In this document: positions 1 to 8,610 of the stretch, piece after piece | How positions within the stretch are numbered: position 1 is the first letter of the stretch | Layout of the letters: each line of letters starts with the position of its first letter | From: Thermovenabulum sp049701175 | GTDB lineage: Bacteria; Bacillota; Thermosediminibacteria; Thermosediminibacterales; Thermosediminibacteraceae | Length of the DNA: 17,519 nucleotides | Assembly: GCF_049701175.1 (NCBI RefSeq) | Contig: NZ_JBNATW010000039.1 | Span: 1 to 17,519, forward strand | Direction: 5' to 3' | Notes under the pieces: model-generated | What the model saw: the letters and a program-made list of their open reading frames with translations, nothing else | Databases searched by the model: none | Told to the model about the DNA's origin: nothing | Position numbers and translations under genes: made by a program

Positions 1-62
1 CAAGAACCTAAAAAAGGTTCTGTGATAATTTCTAAAACATATTATACGAGGAGGAATAAGTT

Positions 63-1211
63 GTGGGAAAAGAAATTATGATTATGACTCCTGGGCCTAC
101 CGAAGTGTCAGAAAGAGTAAGGAGGGCTCTTTCAAAACCAATAACCAATCCTGATTTAGATGAAGAATTTTTTACATTTTACGACAGCTTGTGCAGTAAA
201 TTAAAAAAAGTTTTAAATACTGATGAAGACGTGTTCATATTAAGCGGAGAAGGCATACTGGGCTTGGAAGCTGCTGTAGCTTCGATTGTAGAGCCTGAAG
301 ATAAGGTGCTGTGTGTAGCAAATGGTGTTTTTGGAGAAGGATTTGGCGATTTTGTAGAAATGTACGGCGGTATCCCTTTTTATCTCAGAAAGGAGTATAA
401 CGAGCCTGTAACAAAAAAAGATTTAGAGGATGTTTTAAACAGGCATCCTGATATAAAAATAGCGACTGTGGTTCACTGTGAAACCCCTGCAGGCTTGATA
501 AACCCGATTGAAGAAATATGCCCGTACCTTCATGAAAGGGGAATTATCACTATAGTTGATGCGGTTTCTTCCATAGGGGGCATGAAAATAAAAACTGATG
601 AATGGGGAGTAGATGTAATCCTTGGAGGTTCGCAAAAATGCCTTTCGGCTCCTCCTGGTCTCACCTTCCTCTCCATTAGTAAATGGGCATGGGAAAAAAT
701 AGAAAAACGAAAACATCCTATTCACGGTTACTACTTGAACTTACTCTTGTGGAAAGAAATGTGGAAAGAAAAACGGGTATTTCCGTATACCCAACCCGTA
801 TCAGATATTTACGGGTTAAATGAAGCAGTAGACACGGTTTTAGAAGAAGGGGAAAACATTTACGAAAGACATAGAAATATTGCCTGTGCGGTAAGAAAAA
901 CTTTAAAAGAAGCGGGATTTAAGATTTATCCTAAGGAAGGTTTTGAATCAGATACTGTTACGGCTTTTTATGTACCTTCTGGGATAGAAGATGAAAGATT
1001 TAGAAAACATTTGCAAGAAGAATACAAGGTAATGATTGCGGGTAGCTGGGGAAAACTTTCCGGTAAAGTGTGGAGAATCGGTCATATGGGCGAGAATGCA
1101 AGGGAAGAAAAGCTTTTTAAGTTTTTTAAAGAGTTTCAGAAAGCACTAATAGATTTTAATTGGGATTTGAAAGGGAAAAATCTTTCAGAAATCTTCGCCG
1201 GGAATATATAA
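63..1211 (+). CDS. Class V aminotransferase, alanine-glyoxylate/serine-pyruvate type
   Basis: A 382-residue PLP-dependent aminotransferase of fold type I, class V, probably moving an amino group between alanine or serine and a 2-oxo acid such as glyoxylate or pyruvate. The N-terminus (TPGPTEVSERV) is the usual opening of the alanine-glyoxylate family. SGEGILGLEAA around 61-71 fits the phosphate-binding region. The aspartate that pairs with the PLP ring nitrogen is probably D166 (VDAVSS). The Schiff-base lysine is probably K192 in GGSQKCLSAPPGL. Length is normal for the family. The GTG start at 63 is chosen because GAGGAGG lies about 7-13 bases upstream. The gene ends inside a terminator hairpin, so it is transcriptionally separate from gatC. 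Exact substrates cannot be read from sequence; a role in serine/glycine metabolism is only a possibility. Confidence 0.85.
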   Translation: MGKEIMIMTPGPTEVSERVRRALSKPITNPDLDEEFFTFYDSLCSKLKKVLNTDEDVFILSGEGILGLEAAVASIVEPEDKVLCVANGVFGEGFGDFVEMYGGIPFYLRKEYNEPVTKKDLEDVLNRHPDIKIATVVHCETPAGLINPIEEICPYLHERGIITIVDAVSSIGGMKIKTDEWGVDVILGGSQKCLSAPPGLTFLSISKWAWEKIEKRKHPIHGYYLNLLLWKEMWKEKRVFPYTQPVSDIYGLNEAVDTVLEEGENIYERHRNIACAVRKTLKEAGFKIYPKEGFESDTVTAFYVPSGIEDERFRKHLQEEYKVMIAGSWGKLSGKVWRIGHMGENAREEKLFKFFKEFQKALIDFNWDLKGKNLSEIFAGNI

Positions 1212-1230
1212 TTTTCCGGCGATTAATTTT
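1195..1230 (+). terminator. Intrinsic terminator after the aminotransferase
   Basis: TCGCCGG (1195-1201) pairs perfectly with CCGGCGA (1216-1222), and G1202-A1204 can extend the stem. A T-rich tract (TTAATTTT, 1223-1230) follows. The 5' arm lies inside the last codons of the aminotransferase and its stop codon sits in the loop. Confidence 0.7.
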
Positions 1231-1231
1231 G

Positions 1232-1260
1232 TTGTATAATGGTAGGCAAAATGATAAAAT
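1232..1260 (+). promoter_or_regulatory. Candidate promoter(s) for gatCAB
   Basis: A perfect TATAAT lies at 1235-1240, directly after the preceding terminator, but no good -35 box stands 17 bases before it. An alternative reading is TTGTAT (1232-1237), 17 bases, then TAAAAT (1255-1260). Either would start transcription just upstream of gatC. Which one is used cannot be decided by eye. Confidence 0.45.
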
Positions 1261-1295
1261 ATTAGTCGTTGAAAACTGTGGAAAGAGGTGAAAAC

Positions 1296-1586
1296 GTGAA
1301 AATTACTAAAGAGACTGTTGAACATGTTGCAAACTTAGCGAGACTTTATCTTACTGAGGAAGAAAAGGAAGAAATGGCAGAAAAATTAAACTCTATTTTG
1401 GAATATATGGATAAATTATCCGAATTAGACACAAAGGATGTTCCTCCCACATCTCACGTTATACCTATACAGAATGTTTTTAGGGAAGATGAGGTTTTTG
1501 ATAGTCTTCCTTTGGATGAGGTTTTAAAAAATGCGCCTGACAGCGAGAAAGGGTTTTTCAAGGTCCCGAGGGTTATTGAAGAATAA
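1296..1586 (+). CDS. gatC: Asp-tRNA(Asn)/Glu-tRNA(Gln) amidotransferase subunit C
   Basis: A 96-residue GatC, the small belt-like subunit that wraps GatA and GatB and stabilises the GatCAB amidotransferase. The GatC pattern is clear: an N-terminal helix (TKETVEHVANLARLYLTEEE), a second helix ending in MDKLSELDTKDVPPTSHV, and the late R-E-D acidic segment (residues 63-66). The frame is open upstream to a TTG at 1269, but the GTG at 1296 is preferred. It has AGAGGTG 5 bases upstream and gives the usual family length and N-terminus (MKITKETVEHVA). First gene of gatC-gatA-gatB, 21 bases before gatA. Confidence 0.95.
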   Translation: MKITKETVEHVANLARLYLTEEEKEEMAEKLNSILEYMDKLSELDTKDVPPTSHVIPIQNVFREDEVFDSLPLDEVLKNAPDSEKGFFKVPRVIEE

Positions 1587-1607
1587 GAGGGATAGGAGGG
1601 TGCAAAA

Positions 1608-3059
1608 TTGAAACTATATGAACTTACAATTCATGAAGCCAACCAGCTTTTAAAAGAAGGAGAAATATCCTCAAAGGACTTAACCTTATCGGTTATTGAA
1701 AGGATTAAACAAGTAGAGGGAAAAATAAAAGCCTATGTTACTCTGAATGAAGAAGAAGCAATAAAAAATAGTGAAGAAATTGATAAACAAAAGGATTTTT
1801 CAAACCCTCTTTCCGGTATTCCTGTTGCCGTAAAGGACAATATTTGTACATATAATTTGAGGACAACCTGTTCCTCTAAAATTTTAGAAAATTTTATTCC
1901 TCCCTATGATGCGACGGTTGTAAAGAAATTAAAAGGTTGTAATGCTGTAATTATTGGTAAAACCAATATGGATGAGTTTGCCATGGGCTCTTCAACCGAA
2001 AATTCAGCTTTTTTCCCCACCAGAAATCCCTGGGATTTGGAAAGGGTTCCTGGTGGATCATCGGGAGGGTCTGCCGCAGCTGTAGCAGCTGATGAATGCA
2101 TTTACGCCCTCGGTTCGGATACGGGTGGGTCCATAAGGCAACCGGCAAACTACTGTGGTGTAGTAGGTTTAAAACCTACTTACGGGAGGGTATCAAGATA
2201 CGGCCTTGTAGCTTATGCATCGTCCCTTGACCAAATCGGTCCGATAACAAAGGATGTAACGGATTGTGCCATAGTTTTAAATTATATTTGTGGATGGGAC
2301 GAAAAGGATTCTACTTCTGCAAATGTCCCTGTAGAAGATTTTACCAAAAGCTTGGTTGAGGATGTTCGCGGCTTAAAGATCGGTATCCCTAAGGAATACA
2401 TTGGCGAAGGAATCGAGGAAGATGTAAAATCGGCAGTTTTTGATGCTGCAAAGCTTTTTGAGGATTTAGGAGCAAAATGTGAGGAAATATCCTTGCCCCA
2501 TACAGAGTACGCCTTATGGGCTTATTATATTATAGCTCCTGCGGAAGCCAGTTCCAACCTTGCAAGGTACGATGGGATAAGATATGGTGTAAGGGCTAAG
2601 AATTACGATGATTTAATAGATTTGTATAAAAAGACGAGGAGTGAAGGGTTCGGCGCAGAGGTTAAAAGGAGAATAATGCTCGGCACTTATGCATTAAGTG
2701 CGGGTTACTATGATGCCTACTATTTAAAGGCACAAAAAGTAAGAACCCTCGTAAAGAGGGATTTTGACAAAGCTTTTGAAAGATACGATTTAATACTATC
2801 ACCTACAGCACCTTCTACAGCTTTTAAGATCGGTGAAATGGTTGATGACCCTTTAAAAATGTACATGTCTGATGTATGCACTATCCCTGTAAATATGGCA
2901 GGACTCCCTGCTATCTCTATACCCGCGGGTTTTTCAAATAATTTGCCTATTGGAATTCAGCTTATCGGAAAGGCTTTTGATGAAAAAACGATTTTGAGGG
3001 CTGCATATACCTTTGAAAAGGCTGTAGCTTTAGAAAAAAGAAAGCCGCAACTTGATTAA
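1608..3059 (+). CDS. gatA: Asp-tRNA(Asn)/Glu-tRNA(Gln) amidotransferase subunit A
   Basis: A 483-residue amidase-signature enzyme. GatA hydrolyses glutamine and passes the ammonia through a tunnel to GatB, where misacylated Glu-tRNA(Gln) or Asp-tRNA(Asn) is amidated. The Ser-cisSer-Lys triad is visible: K76 (VAVKDN), S151 in the glycine/serine-rich GGSSGGS motif, and the nucleophile S175 in GSDTGGSIRQPA. The 24-residue spacing between the two serines matches the family. The TTG start at 1608 has TAGGAGGG about 9 bases upstream and gives the normal N-terminus. The stop overlaps the gatB ribosome binding site, so gatA and gatB translation are probably coupled. No sign of damage. Confidence 0.97.
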   Translation: MKLYELTIHEANQLLKEGEISSKDLTLSVIERIKQVEGKIKAYVTLNEEEAIKNSEEIDKQKDFSNPLSGIPVAVKDNICTYNLRTTCSSKILENFIPPYDATVVKKLKGCNAVIIGKTNMDEFAMGSSTENSAFFPTRNPWDLERVPGGSSGGSAAAVAADECIYALGSDTGGSIRQPANYCGVVGLKPTYGRVSRYGLVAYASSLDQIGPITKDVTDCAIVLNYICGWDEKDSTSANVPVEDFTKSLVEDVRGLKIGIPKEYIGEGIEEDVKSAVFDAAKLFEDLGAKCEEISLPHTEYALWAYYIIAPAEASSNLARYDGIRYGVRAKNYDDLIDLYKKTRSEGFGAEVKRRIMLGTYALSAGYYDAYYLKAQKVRTLVKRDFDKAFERYDLILSPTAPSTAFKIGEMVDDPLKMYMSDVCTIPVNMAGLPAISIPAGFSNNLPIGIQLIGKAFDEKTILRAAYTFEKAVALEKRKPQLD

Positions 3060-3072
3060 GGAGGTCCGCATA

Positions 3073-4500
3073 ATGGGGTATGAAACAATAATTGGTTTGG
3101 AAGTTCATGTAGAGTTACTGACAAAATCGAAGGTTTTCTGCGGTTGCAGTACCGAATTCGGGGGAGATGTTAATACCCACTGTTGTCCGGTTTGCCTCGG
3201 AATGCCTGGAGTGCTTCCGGTAACCAATAAAAAAGCTGTAGAATACGCAATAAAAGCTGCCCTTGCGTTAAACTGTGAGATAGCCGAGTATTCAAAATTT
3301 GATAGAAAGAACTATTTTTATCCCGATCTTCCAAAAGCTTATCAGATATCCCAATACGATATGCCTCTTGCAAGAAAAGGGTATATAGAAATAGAAATCG
3401 ATGGTAAGATAAAGAGAATTGGAATTAACCGGCTGCATCTAGAAGAAGATGCGGGCAAACTTATTCATGAAGAGGGGAGAAATTATTCTCTTGTTGACTT
3501 AAACAGGACGGGTGTTCCTTTGATAGAGATTGTATCCGAGCCCGATCTTAGGTCACCTGAAGAAGCCTGGCTATACCTAAATAAATTAAAAACAATCCTT
3601 CAATACATAGAAGTTTCCGACTGCAAAATGGAGGAAGGGTCTCTTCGCTGTGATGTGAATATTTCATTGAGGCCTTTAGGCTCTGAAAAATTTGGTAAAA
3701 AGGTAGAAATCAAAAATTTAGGTTCTTTTAAAGCGGTCAAGCGGGCTCTTGAATATGAGGAAAAAAGGCAGAGGGAATTGTTAGAACAGGGCTACGAAAT
3801 CGTTCAGGAGACGAGGCGGTGGGATGAAACAAGAGGTATTACTACTTCTATGAGGAGCAAGGAAGAAGCCCACGATTATAGATATTTTCCAGATCCTGAT
3901 TTAGTTCCAATGGTTATAGATAGAAAATGGGTGGAAGAAATTAAAAACACCCTTCCCGAATTGCCGGATGAAAAGAAAAAAAGATATATAAAAGATTTTG
4001 GACTTCCCGAATACGATGCTTCTGTTATCACTTCAAATAAAGCGCTGGCAAGATTCTACGAAGAATGTGTGAAGCTTTACCATGACCCGAAGATGGTGAG
4101 CAACTGGGTGATGTCCGAACTCCTCGGTTTATTAAATGAAAAAGGAATGGAAATTGAAGAGATAATTTTTAAACCTGAAGATTTGATAAAAATGCTAAAA
4201 CTCATTGATAACGGCACTATCAGCGGCAAAATTGCAAAGGATGTATTCAAGGAAATGTTTGAAACAGGGAAAGACCCTGAATTAATTGTAAAGGAAAAGG
4301 GCCTGGTTCAGATAACCGATGAAGAGGAATTGAGAAAGATAGCACAAAAGGTCATAAATGAAAATCAAAAATCAGTAGAAGATTATAAGAGCGGCAAGGA
4401 AAAAGCCTTTGGATTTTTAGTGGGTCAATTGATGAAGGAGACTAAAGGCAAAGCAAATCCCCAGTTGGCTAATAAGGTGCTAAAGGAACTGTTAAGTTAA
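3073..4500 (+). CDS. gatB: Asp-tRNA(Asn)/Glu-tRNA(Gln) amidotransferase subunit B
   Basis: A 475-residue GatB, the tRNA-binding and kinase/transamidase subunit. It phosphorylates the side chain of the misattached Glu or Asp, then amidates it with ammonia from GatA. Evidence: the IIGLEVHVEL start, cysteines C23, C25, C38 and C41 (CGC...CPVC) forming the expected zinc site, the conserved HLEEDAGKLIHE and DLNRTGVPLIEIVSEPD blocks, and a C-terminal helical YqeY-like tail ending in QLMKETKGKANPQLANKVLK. The frame is open to 3052, inside gatA, but the ATG at 3073 has a strong AAGGAGGT at 3058-3065 and the standard GatB start. A full GatCAB suggests the organism makes Gln-tRNA and/or Asn-tRNA indirectly. 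Confidence 0.97.
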   Translation: MGYETIIGLEVHVELLTKSKVFCGCSTEFGGDVNTHCCPVCLGMPGVLPVTNKKAVEYAIKAALALNCEIAEYSKFDRKNYFYPDLPKAYQISQYDMPLARKGYIEIEIDGKIKRIGINRLHLEEDAGKLIHEEGRNYSLVDLNRTGVPLIEIVSEPDLRSPEEAWLYLNKLKTILQYIEVSDCKMEEGSLRCDVNISLRPLGSEKFGKKVEIKNLGSFKAVKRALEYEEKRQRELLEQGYEIVQETRRWDETRGITTSMRSKEEAHDYRYFPDPDLVPMVIDRKWVEEIKNTLPELPDEKKKRYIKDFGLPEYDASVITSNKALARFYEECVKLYHDPKMVSNWVMSELLGLLNEKGMEIEEIIFKPEDLIKMLKLIDNGTISGKIAKDVFKEMFETGKDPELIVKEKGLVQITDEEELRKIAQKVINENQKSVEDYKSGKEKAFGFLVGQLMKETKGKANPQLANKVLKELLS

Positions 4501-4548
4501 TTTATTTATTAAAATTTTATAAAATATACCTTGTATTTTTAAAATGTT

Positions 4549-4573
4549 GGTTCCCTTTAATGGGAGCTTTTTT
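4549..4573 (+). terminator. Intrinsic terminator after gatB
   Basis: GTTCCC (4550-4555) pairs with GGGAGC (4562-4567) with one G-T wobble, around a six-base loop, followed directly by six Ts (4568-4573). It ends the gatCAB operon about 50 bases after the gatB stop. Confidence 0.8.
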
Positions 4574-4804
4574 ATATTTTAAATTAACTTGTCTGACATC
4601 TTTTTATAATTATGTTTAAAAAAGAAGGAAAATAAAAATCTTTGGAGAATATATAAATGTAGTTGTAAATTGTTAAATTGCAGTGTTTTACTAAATAAAG
4701 AAATAAAAAATTTTTTTTTTTTTGGAATTATTAATAGCTTTAGTATATTGTGTGATATTTGTGTATATACATATTTATAAATATTCTTTTGGTTAAATTT
4801 ACAT
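4574..4804. other. AT-rich non-coding region upstream of the peptide transporter
   Basis: No credible gene on either strand. Composition is almost entirely A/T. A tract of 6 As (4705-4710) runs straight into 13 Ts (4711-4723), which would be curved or stiff DNA and is a place where assembly errors or replication slippage could occur. The stretch sits between the gatB terminator and the candidate promoter of the binding-protein gene, so it is probably upstream regulatory DNA. No recognisable operator or riboswitch is seen. Confidence 0.5.
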
Positions 4805-4833
4805 TTGTTATTTTTTAATAATAAATTTAAAAT
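4805..4833 (+). promoter_or_regulatory. Candidate promoter of the peptide transporter operon
   Basis: TTGTTA (4805-4810), a 17-base spacer, then TAAAAT (4828-4833). This predicts a start near 4840 and a leader of about 75 bases before the binding-protein ATG at 4914. AT-rich DNA produces such matches easily, so confidence is moderate. Confidence 0.45.
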
Positions 4834-4913
4834 AATTACTAAAAAGGGGGGATATTAGAATAAAATTATTATGAAAATTAACTAAAATTCTTAATTCTAC
4901 GGGAGGGAATTAA

Positions 4914-6575
4914 ATGTTAAGAAAAAGCATAGCTCTTTTGGTAATTCTCTTATTAGTGATAGGAATGCTTACGGGATGCGGCAGCCAGCAGTCTTCCAAT
5001 CAAAATCAGCAGCAACAGCAAGCACAACCCAAAGAAAAAGAATTGGTATTTGCTATCGGCGCAGAAGTTCCAAACCTTGATGCGCAGAAGGCTACCGACA
5101 CTTATGCAATAATGGTTGGTAATGCTATTTTTGAAGGTTTGGTAAGGGTATATGATGGAAAAGTGTATCCCGGAATGGCTGAAAAGTGGGAAGTATCAGA
5201 AGATAAAACCACGTATACTTTCCATTTAAGGGATGCAAAGTGGAGCGATGGTTCACCGGTTACAGCTTACGATTTTGAGTATGCTATTAAAAGGCTACTT
5301 GACCCCAACACCGCTTCTGAATACGCTTTCCAGGGCTACTACATCGTAAACGGTGAAGAATACAATACAAAGAAAATTACAGATCCCAATCAGGTTGGAG
5401 TAAAAGCTCTTGATGAAAAAACACTGCAAATCAAACTAAAGGTACCGGTAAAATACTTTGAAAGCTTGTTGAGCTTTATTTCCTTCTATCCTGTAAAGAA
5501 GGATTTTGTAGAAAAGATGGGCGAAAAATACGCTGCTGATGCGGATAAGATGCTCTACAACGGGCCGTTCATATTGAAAGACTGGAAACACGAACAGGAA
5601 TTAATCCTTGAAAAGAACCCCAACTACTGGAACAAAGATGCCATTAAGCTTGATAGGGTAAGGATTTTAGTAGTAACAGAGCCTAATACAGCTTATCAGA
5701 TGTATGAAAACGGAGAACTCGACTTTGTCGGTATTCCACCGGATTTCGTAGAACAGCTTAAGAATGAAGGAAAAGCTCTTTTCTACTACGACGGTGCCGA
5801 ATTCTACTTCCAGTTCAACGTAAAGAGGCCTGGTAAACCATGGCTTGCAAATGAGAACTTCATAAGGGCCTTTGGATTTGCAATCGACAGAGAAGACTTC
5901 ATCAAGGCTACAATGAAAGGTGTATCCGATCCTGCTACAAGATACGTACTGCCACTCCTTTCCGGTGTAGAAAAGAAATTTGTAGAGGAATACCCCTATG
6001 AGTTCTATCCCAAGAAGGCTGACCCTGCAAAGGCAAAAGAGTATTTAGACAAAGCGCTTAAGGAACTGAAGATAAGCGATCCTTCAAAAATAAAGATTGA
6101 ATTCTTGACTGATGACAGCTCCAGGGCAAAATTAATGGCAGAAACCGTGCAGGATATGATAAAGAAGAACCTCGGCATTGAAATTACCATTAAACAGGTG
6201 CCCTTCAAGCAGAGACTTGAGCTTATGAACAAATCCGACTACGATATAGTATTTGCCGGTTGGGGTCCTGACTACGATGACCCAATGACCTATATTGACC
6301 TCTGGGTAACCGGCGGTGGCCATAACAATACCGGATGGAGCAACAAACAATACGATGAACTTGTTAAATTTGCAAAGACTACAACGGACTTCAAGAAACG
6401 TGCCGATGCTATGTTTGAAGCTGAGAAACTCCTCCTTGAAAAAGGTCCAATTGTACCGGTATACTTCAGACAAAGGGCATGGACAAAGAGAGACTATGTA
6501 ACAGGCTTAGTAAGAAACTTCATAGGTCCTGATCCTGACTTTATCTATGCCGATGTAGAAGGTAAATACAAGTAA
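4914..6575 (+). CDS. Peptide ABC transporter substrate-binding lipoprotein (OppA/DppA family)
   Basis: A 553-residue family 5 extracellular solute-binding protein that captures peptides outside the membrane and delivers them to the permease encoded next door. It starts with a lipoprotein signal peptide: a KS charged start, a hydrophobic core, and lipobox LTGC with the lipidated cysteine at C22. A glutamine/asparagine-rich flexible linker (about 23-40) follows, then the mature domain. The segment AEKWEVSEDKTTYTF with HLRDAKWSDGSPVTAYDF is the family signature. Length and order resemble Gram-positive OppA more than the shorter DppA. GGGAGG lies about 8 bases before the ATG. The gene heads the operon but is separated from the first permease by a 152-base gap with a strong hairpin. 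The ligand could be oligopeptides, dipeptides or another small molecule; family 5 proteins vary widely. Confidence 0.9.
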   Translation: MLRKSIALLVILLLVIGMLTGCGSQQSSNQNQQQQQAQPKEKELVFAIGAEVPNLDAQKATDTYAIMVGNAIFEGLVRVYDGKVYPGMAEKWEVSEDKTTYTFHLRDAKWSDGSPVTAYDFEYAIKRLLDPNTASEYAFQGYYIVNGEEYNTKKITDPNQVGVKALDEKTLQIKLKVPVKYFESLLSFISFYPVKKDFVEKMGEKYAADADKMLYNGPFILKDWKHEQELILEKNPNYWNKDAIKLDRVRILVVTEPNTAYQMYENGELDFVGIPPDFVEQLKNEGKALFYYDGAEFYFQFNVKRPGKPWLANENFIRAFGFAIDREDFIKATMKGVSDPATRYVLPLLSGVEKKFVEEYPYEFYPKKADPAKAKEYLDKALKELKISDPSKIKIEFLTDDSSRAKLMAETVQDMIKKNLGIEITIKQVPFKQRLELMNKSDYDIVFAGWGPDYDDPMTYIDLWVTGGGHNNTGWSNKQYDELVKFAKTTTDFKKRADAMFEAEKLLLEKGPIVPVYFRQRAWTKRDYVTGLVRNFIGPDPDFIYADVEGKYK

Positions 6576-6611
6576 TTGAAGTTAAAAAATCTTGAATAAA
6601 GAAAATAATGG

Positions 6612-6644
6612 ACGGAGGTGTATGCATAAAGCATATACCTCCGT
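6612..6644 (+). terminator. Strong intercistronic stem-loop between binding protein and permease
   Basis: A 14-base stem, 6612-6625 with 6631-6644 (ACGGAGG... against ...CCTCCGT), contains one G-T wobble and closes a five-base ATAAA loop. Only a weak T-rich sequence (TTGTGATAATT) follows, so it is likely a leaky terminator and/or mRNA-stabilising hairpin rather than a full stop. That would make more binding protein than permease and ATPase, a common pattern in ABC importers. Confidence 0.75.
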
Positions 6645-6727
6645 TTGTGATAATTAAAAATGTTCATTATAATAAAATATTAAAAAATAAAATAACTAAA
6701 ATAAAATAATTAATCGGGGGTATATAA

Positions 6728-7648
6728 ATGGGCCGATATATATTGAATAGGTTTCTGGTTTCTTTAATTACGGCATGGGTTTTAGTAACCATTGTATTTT
6801 TCCTTGTAAGGCTTCTTCCGGGTGATCCCTTTTTAAGCGAAAAAATTACTCCTGAAATTAAGCAAAACATGATGAGATACTATGGATTTGATAAACCTTT
6901 ATACGTTCAGTATTTCAGATATATAACTAATTTATTAAAAGGCGACTTGGGTTATTCTTTAAGATACAAGAATAGAACGGTAAATGAGGTAATAAAACAG
7001 GCTTTTCCTTATTCCGCAGATTTAGGAATAAGGGCAGTAATTTTTGCTACAATTGTAGGAGTTACTTTGGGTATTATTGCTGCTTTGAACAGGAACAAAC
7101 CTTTAGATTATTTAAGCATGTTTATAGCAATTATCGGTATTTCCGTTCCGGGATTTGTTATAGGACCTTTGCTTCAGTATTACTTTGCAATAAAACTGAA
7201 ACTATTGCCTGTTGCTCAATGGAAGGGTTTTGCCTATACCATAATGCCTACCTTTGCATTAAGCCTCGGTTCATTGGCATTGATGGCAAGGCTTATGAGG
7301 GCGAGCATGCTTGATGTTGTTAACCAGGACTATATTAAAACAGCAAAGTCAAAGGGACTTTCTCCCACTCAGATAGTTTGGAGGCACCAGATTAGAAACG
7401 CAATTTTACCTGTAGTTACTGTTTTAGGCCCGGTTACTGCTACGCTTTTGACTGGTACGTTTGTAATTGAGCAGATTTTTGCTATACCGGGATTAGGAAA
7501 GTTTTATATTTTAGGAATACAAAACCTTGACTATTCTTTGGTGCTCGGCATGACGGTGTTTTACGGACTGTTTTTGATTGCTGCAAACTTTGTAGTGGAT
7601 ATTATTTATGGAATAATTGATCCAAGAATCAGGTTATCTGGTAAATAA
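6728..7648 (+). CDS. Peptide ABC transporter permease, DppB/OppB family
   Basis: A 306-residue inner-membrane permease, one half of the transmembrane channel of a peptide importer. The N-terminus (MGRYILNRFLVSLITAWVLV) is the classic first helix of the DppB/OppB family, followed by RLLPGDPF. About six hydrophobic segments can be seen (roughly 10-28, 101-120, 131-156, 172-190, 228-250, 270-295). The cytoplasmic EAA coupling loop lies near 201-230 (DYIKTAKSKGLSPTQIV then HQIRNAILPVV). The ATG has a CGGGGG site about 9 bases upstream. It lies 13 bases before the partner permease. No separate promoter was recognised, so it is probably expressed by read-through past the stem-loop at 6612-6644. Confidence 0.93.
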   Translation: MGRYILNRFLVSLITAWVLVTIVFFLVRLLPGDPFLSEKITPEIKQNMMRYYGFDKPLYVQYFRYITNLLKGDLGYSLRYKNRTVNEVIKQAFPYSADLGIRAVIFATIVGVTLGIIAALNRNKPLDYLSMFIAIIGISVPGFVIGPLLQYYFAIKLKLLPVAQWKGFAYTIMPTFALSLGSLALMARLMRASMLDVVNQDYIKTAKSKGLSPTQIVWRHQIRNAILPVVTVLGPVTATLLTGTFVIEQIFAIPGLGKFYILGIQNLDYSLVLGMTVFYGLFLIAANFVVDIIYGIIDPRIRLSGK

Positions 7649-7661
7649 GGAGGTGTAAGCT

Positions 7662-8591
7662 ATGCAGAATAATGTCGAAGAATTTTCAAAGGAACTTTTT
7701 ACCCATGTAGGCAAAAACATAAGTGAAATGGAAGCAATAGTAAGGCCGAGCATAACTTATTGGCAGGACGCGTGGAGAAGGTTAAAACAAAATAAAATAG
7801 CGATGCTTGGACTGATAATCATAATATTGTATACAATTATGGCTATAGTCGGGCCTTATATGACACCCTATGATTACAGAACAACAAACCCTTCTGAAGC
7901 CGACCAGCCCCCTTCAGCAAAGCACTGGTTTGGTACAGACTCCTTAGGAAGAGATTTATGGGAACGCACCTGGATGGGAGCAAGGGTATCCTTGATGATA
8001 GGGTTTGTAGCAGCTCTATTAAATGCTTTCATAGGTGTTATAGTTGGCGGAATTTCGGGGTATTTTGGTGGAAAAGTTGATATGGTTATAATGAGATTTA
8101 TAGATGTAATGTACGCAATTCCTTATATGATAATAGTTATATTAATGATGGTGGTTTTGGGTCAGGGTATTGTTCCATTAATCCTTGCTTTAGTAGTTGG
8201 TGGATGGCTTGGAATGGCAAGGCTTGTAAGAGGCCAGGTATTGCAGTTAAAAGAGCAGGAATTTGTTCTTGCGGCAAAGGTTTTAGGTGCCAGCCATGCG
8301 AGGATAATTTTTAGGCACCTGATTCCAAACACTCTCGGTGTTATACTTGTAAATCTTACCATGTCAGTCCCCGGAGCAATTTTCTCCGAAGCATTCTTAA
8401 GCTTTATCGGGCTCGGTGTGGTACCGCCACAGTCCAGCTGGGGTCAGTTAGCGGCATACGGTGCACAGACCTTTAGGATATACCCCTATCAGCTTTTCAT
8501 CCCCGCGTTTTTCATCAGCACCACCATGCTTTCCTTAAACCTTTTAGGCGATGGTTTAAGAGATGCATTAGACCCGAGATTGCGCAGTTAA
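7662..8591 (+). CDS. Peptide ABC transporter permease, DppC/OppC family
   Basis: A 309-residue permease, the second half of the channel. A cytoplasmic N-terminal tail of about 45 residues leads into the first membrane helix (47-66). The family block HWFGTDSLGRDLWERTWMGA is at 89-108. The EAA coupling loop is at about 199-228 (QEFVLAAKVLGAS then HLIPNTLG). The C-terminal segment DGLRDALDPRLRS is typical of OppC/DppC. AAGGAGGTG lies about 7 bases before the ATG, only 13 bases after the previous gene. Intact and normal in length. Confidence 0.93.
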   Translation: MQNNVEEFSKELFTHVGKNISEMEAIVRPSITYWQDAWRRLKQNKIAMLGLIIIILYTIMAIVGPYMTPYDYRTTNPSEADQPPSAKHWFGTDSLGRDLWERTWMGARVSLMIGFVAALLNAFIGVIVGGISGYFGGKVDMVIMRFIDVMYAIPYMIIVILMMVVLGQGIVPLILALVVGGWLGMARLVRGQVLQLKEQEFVLAAKVLGASHARIIFRHLIPNTLGVILVNLTMSVPGAIFSEAFLSFIGLGVVPPQSSWGQLAAYGAQTFRIYPYQLFIPAFFISTTMLSLNLLGDGLRDALDPRLRS

Positions 8592-8610
8592 AAGGAGGAG
8601 GAAGGGCTAA

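Noticed and set aside
1..81. Possible 3' end of an upstream gene: one frame stops at 23-25 after KNLKKVL, another stays open to 81. The hairpin AGAACC/GGTTCT lies at 3-21.
   Set aside because: Too little sequence to choose a frame or recognise a product, and the hairpin has no T run, so it is not called as a terminator.
4871..4885. ATGAAAATTAACTAA as a leader peptide before the binding-protein gene.
   Set aside because: Only four codons, with its nearest purine-rich site too far upstream and no attenuator after it.
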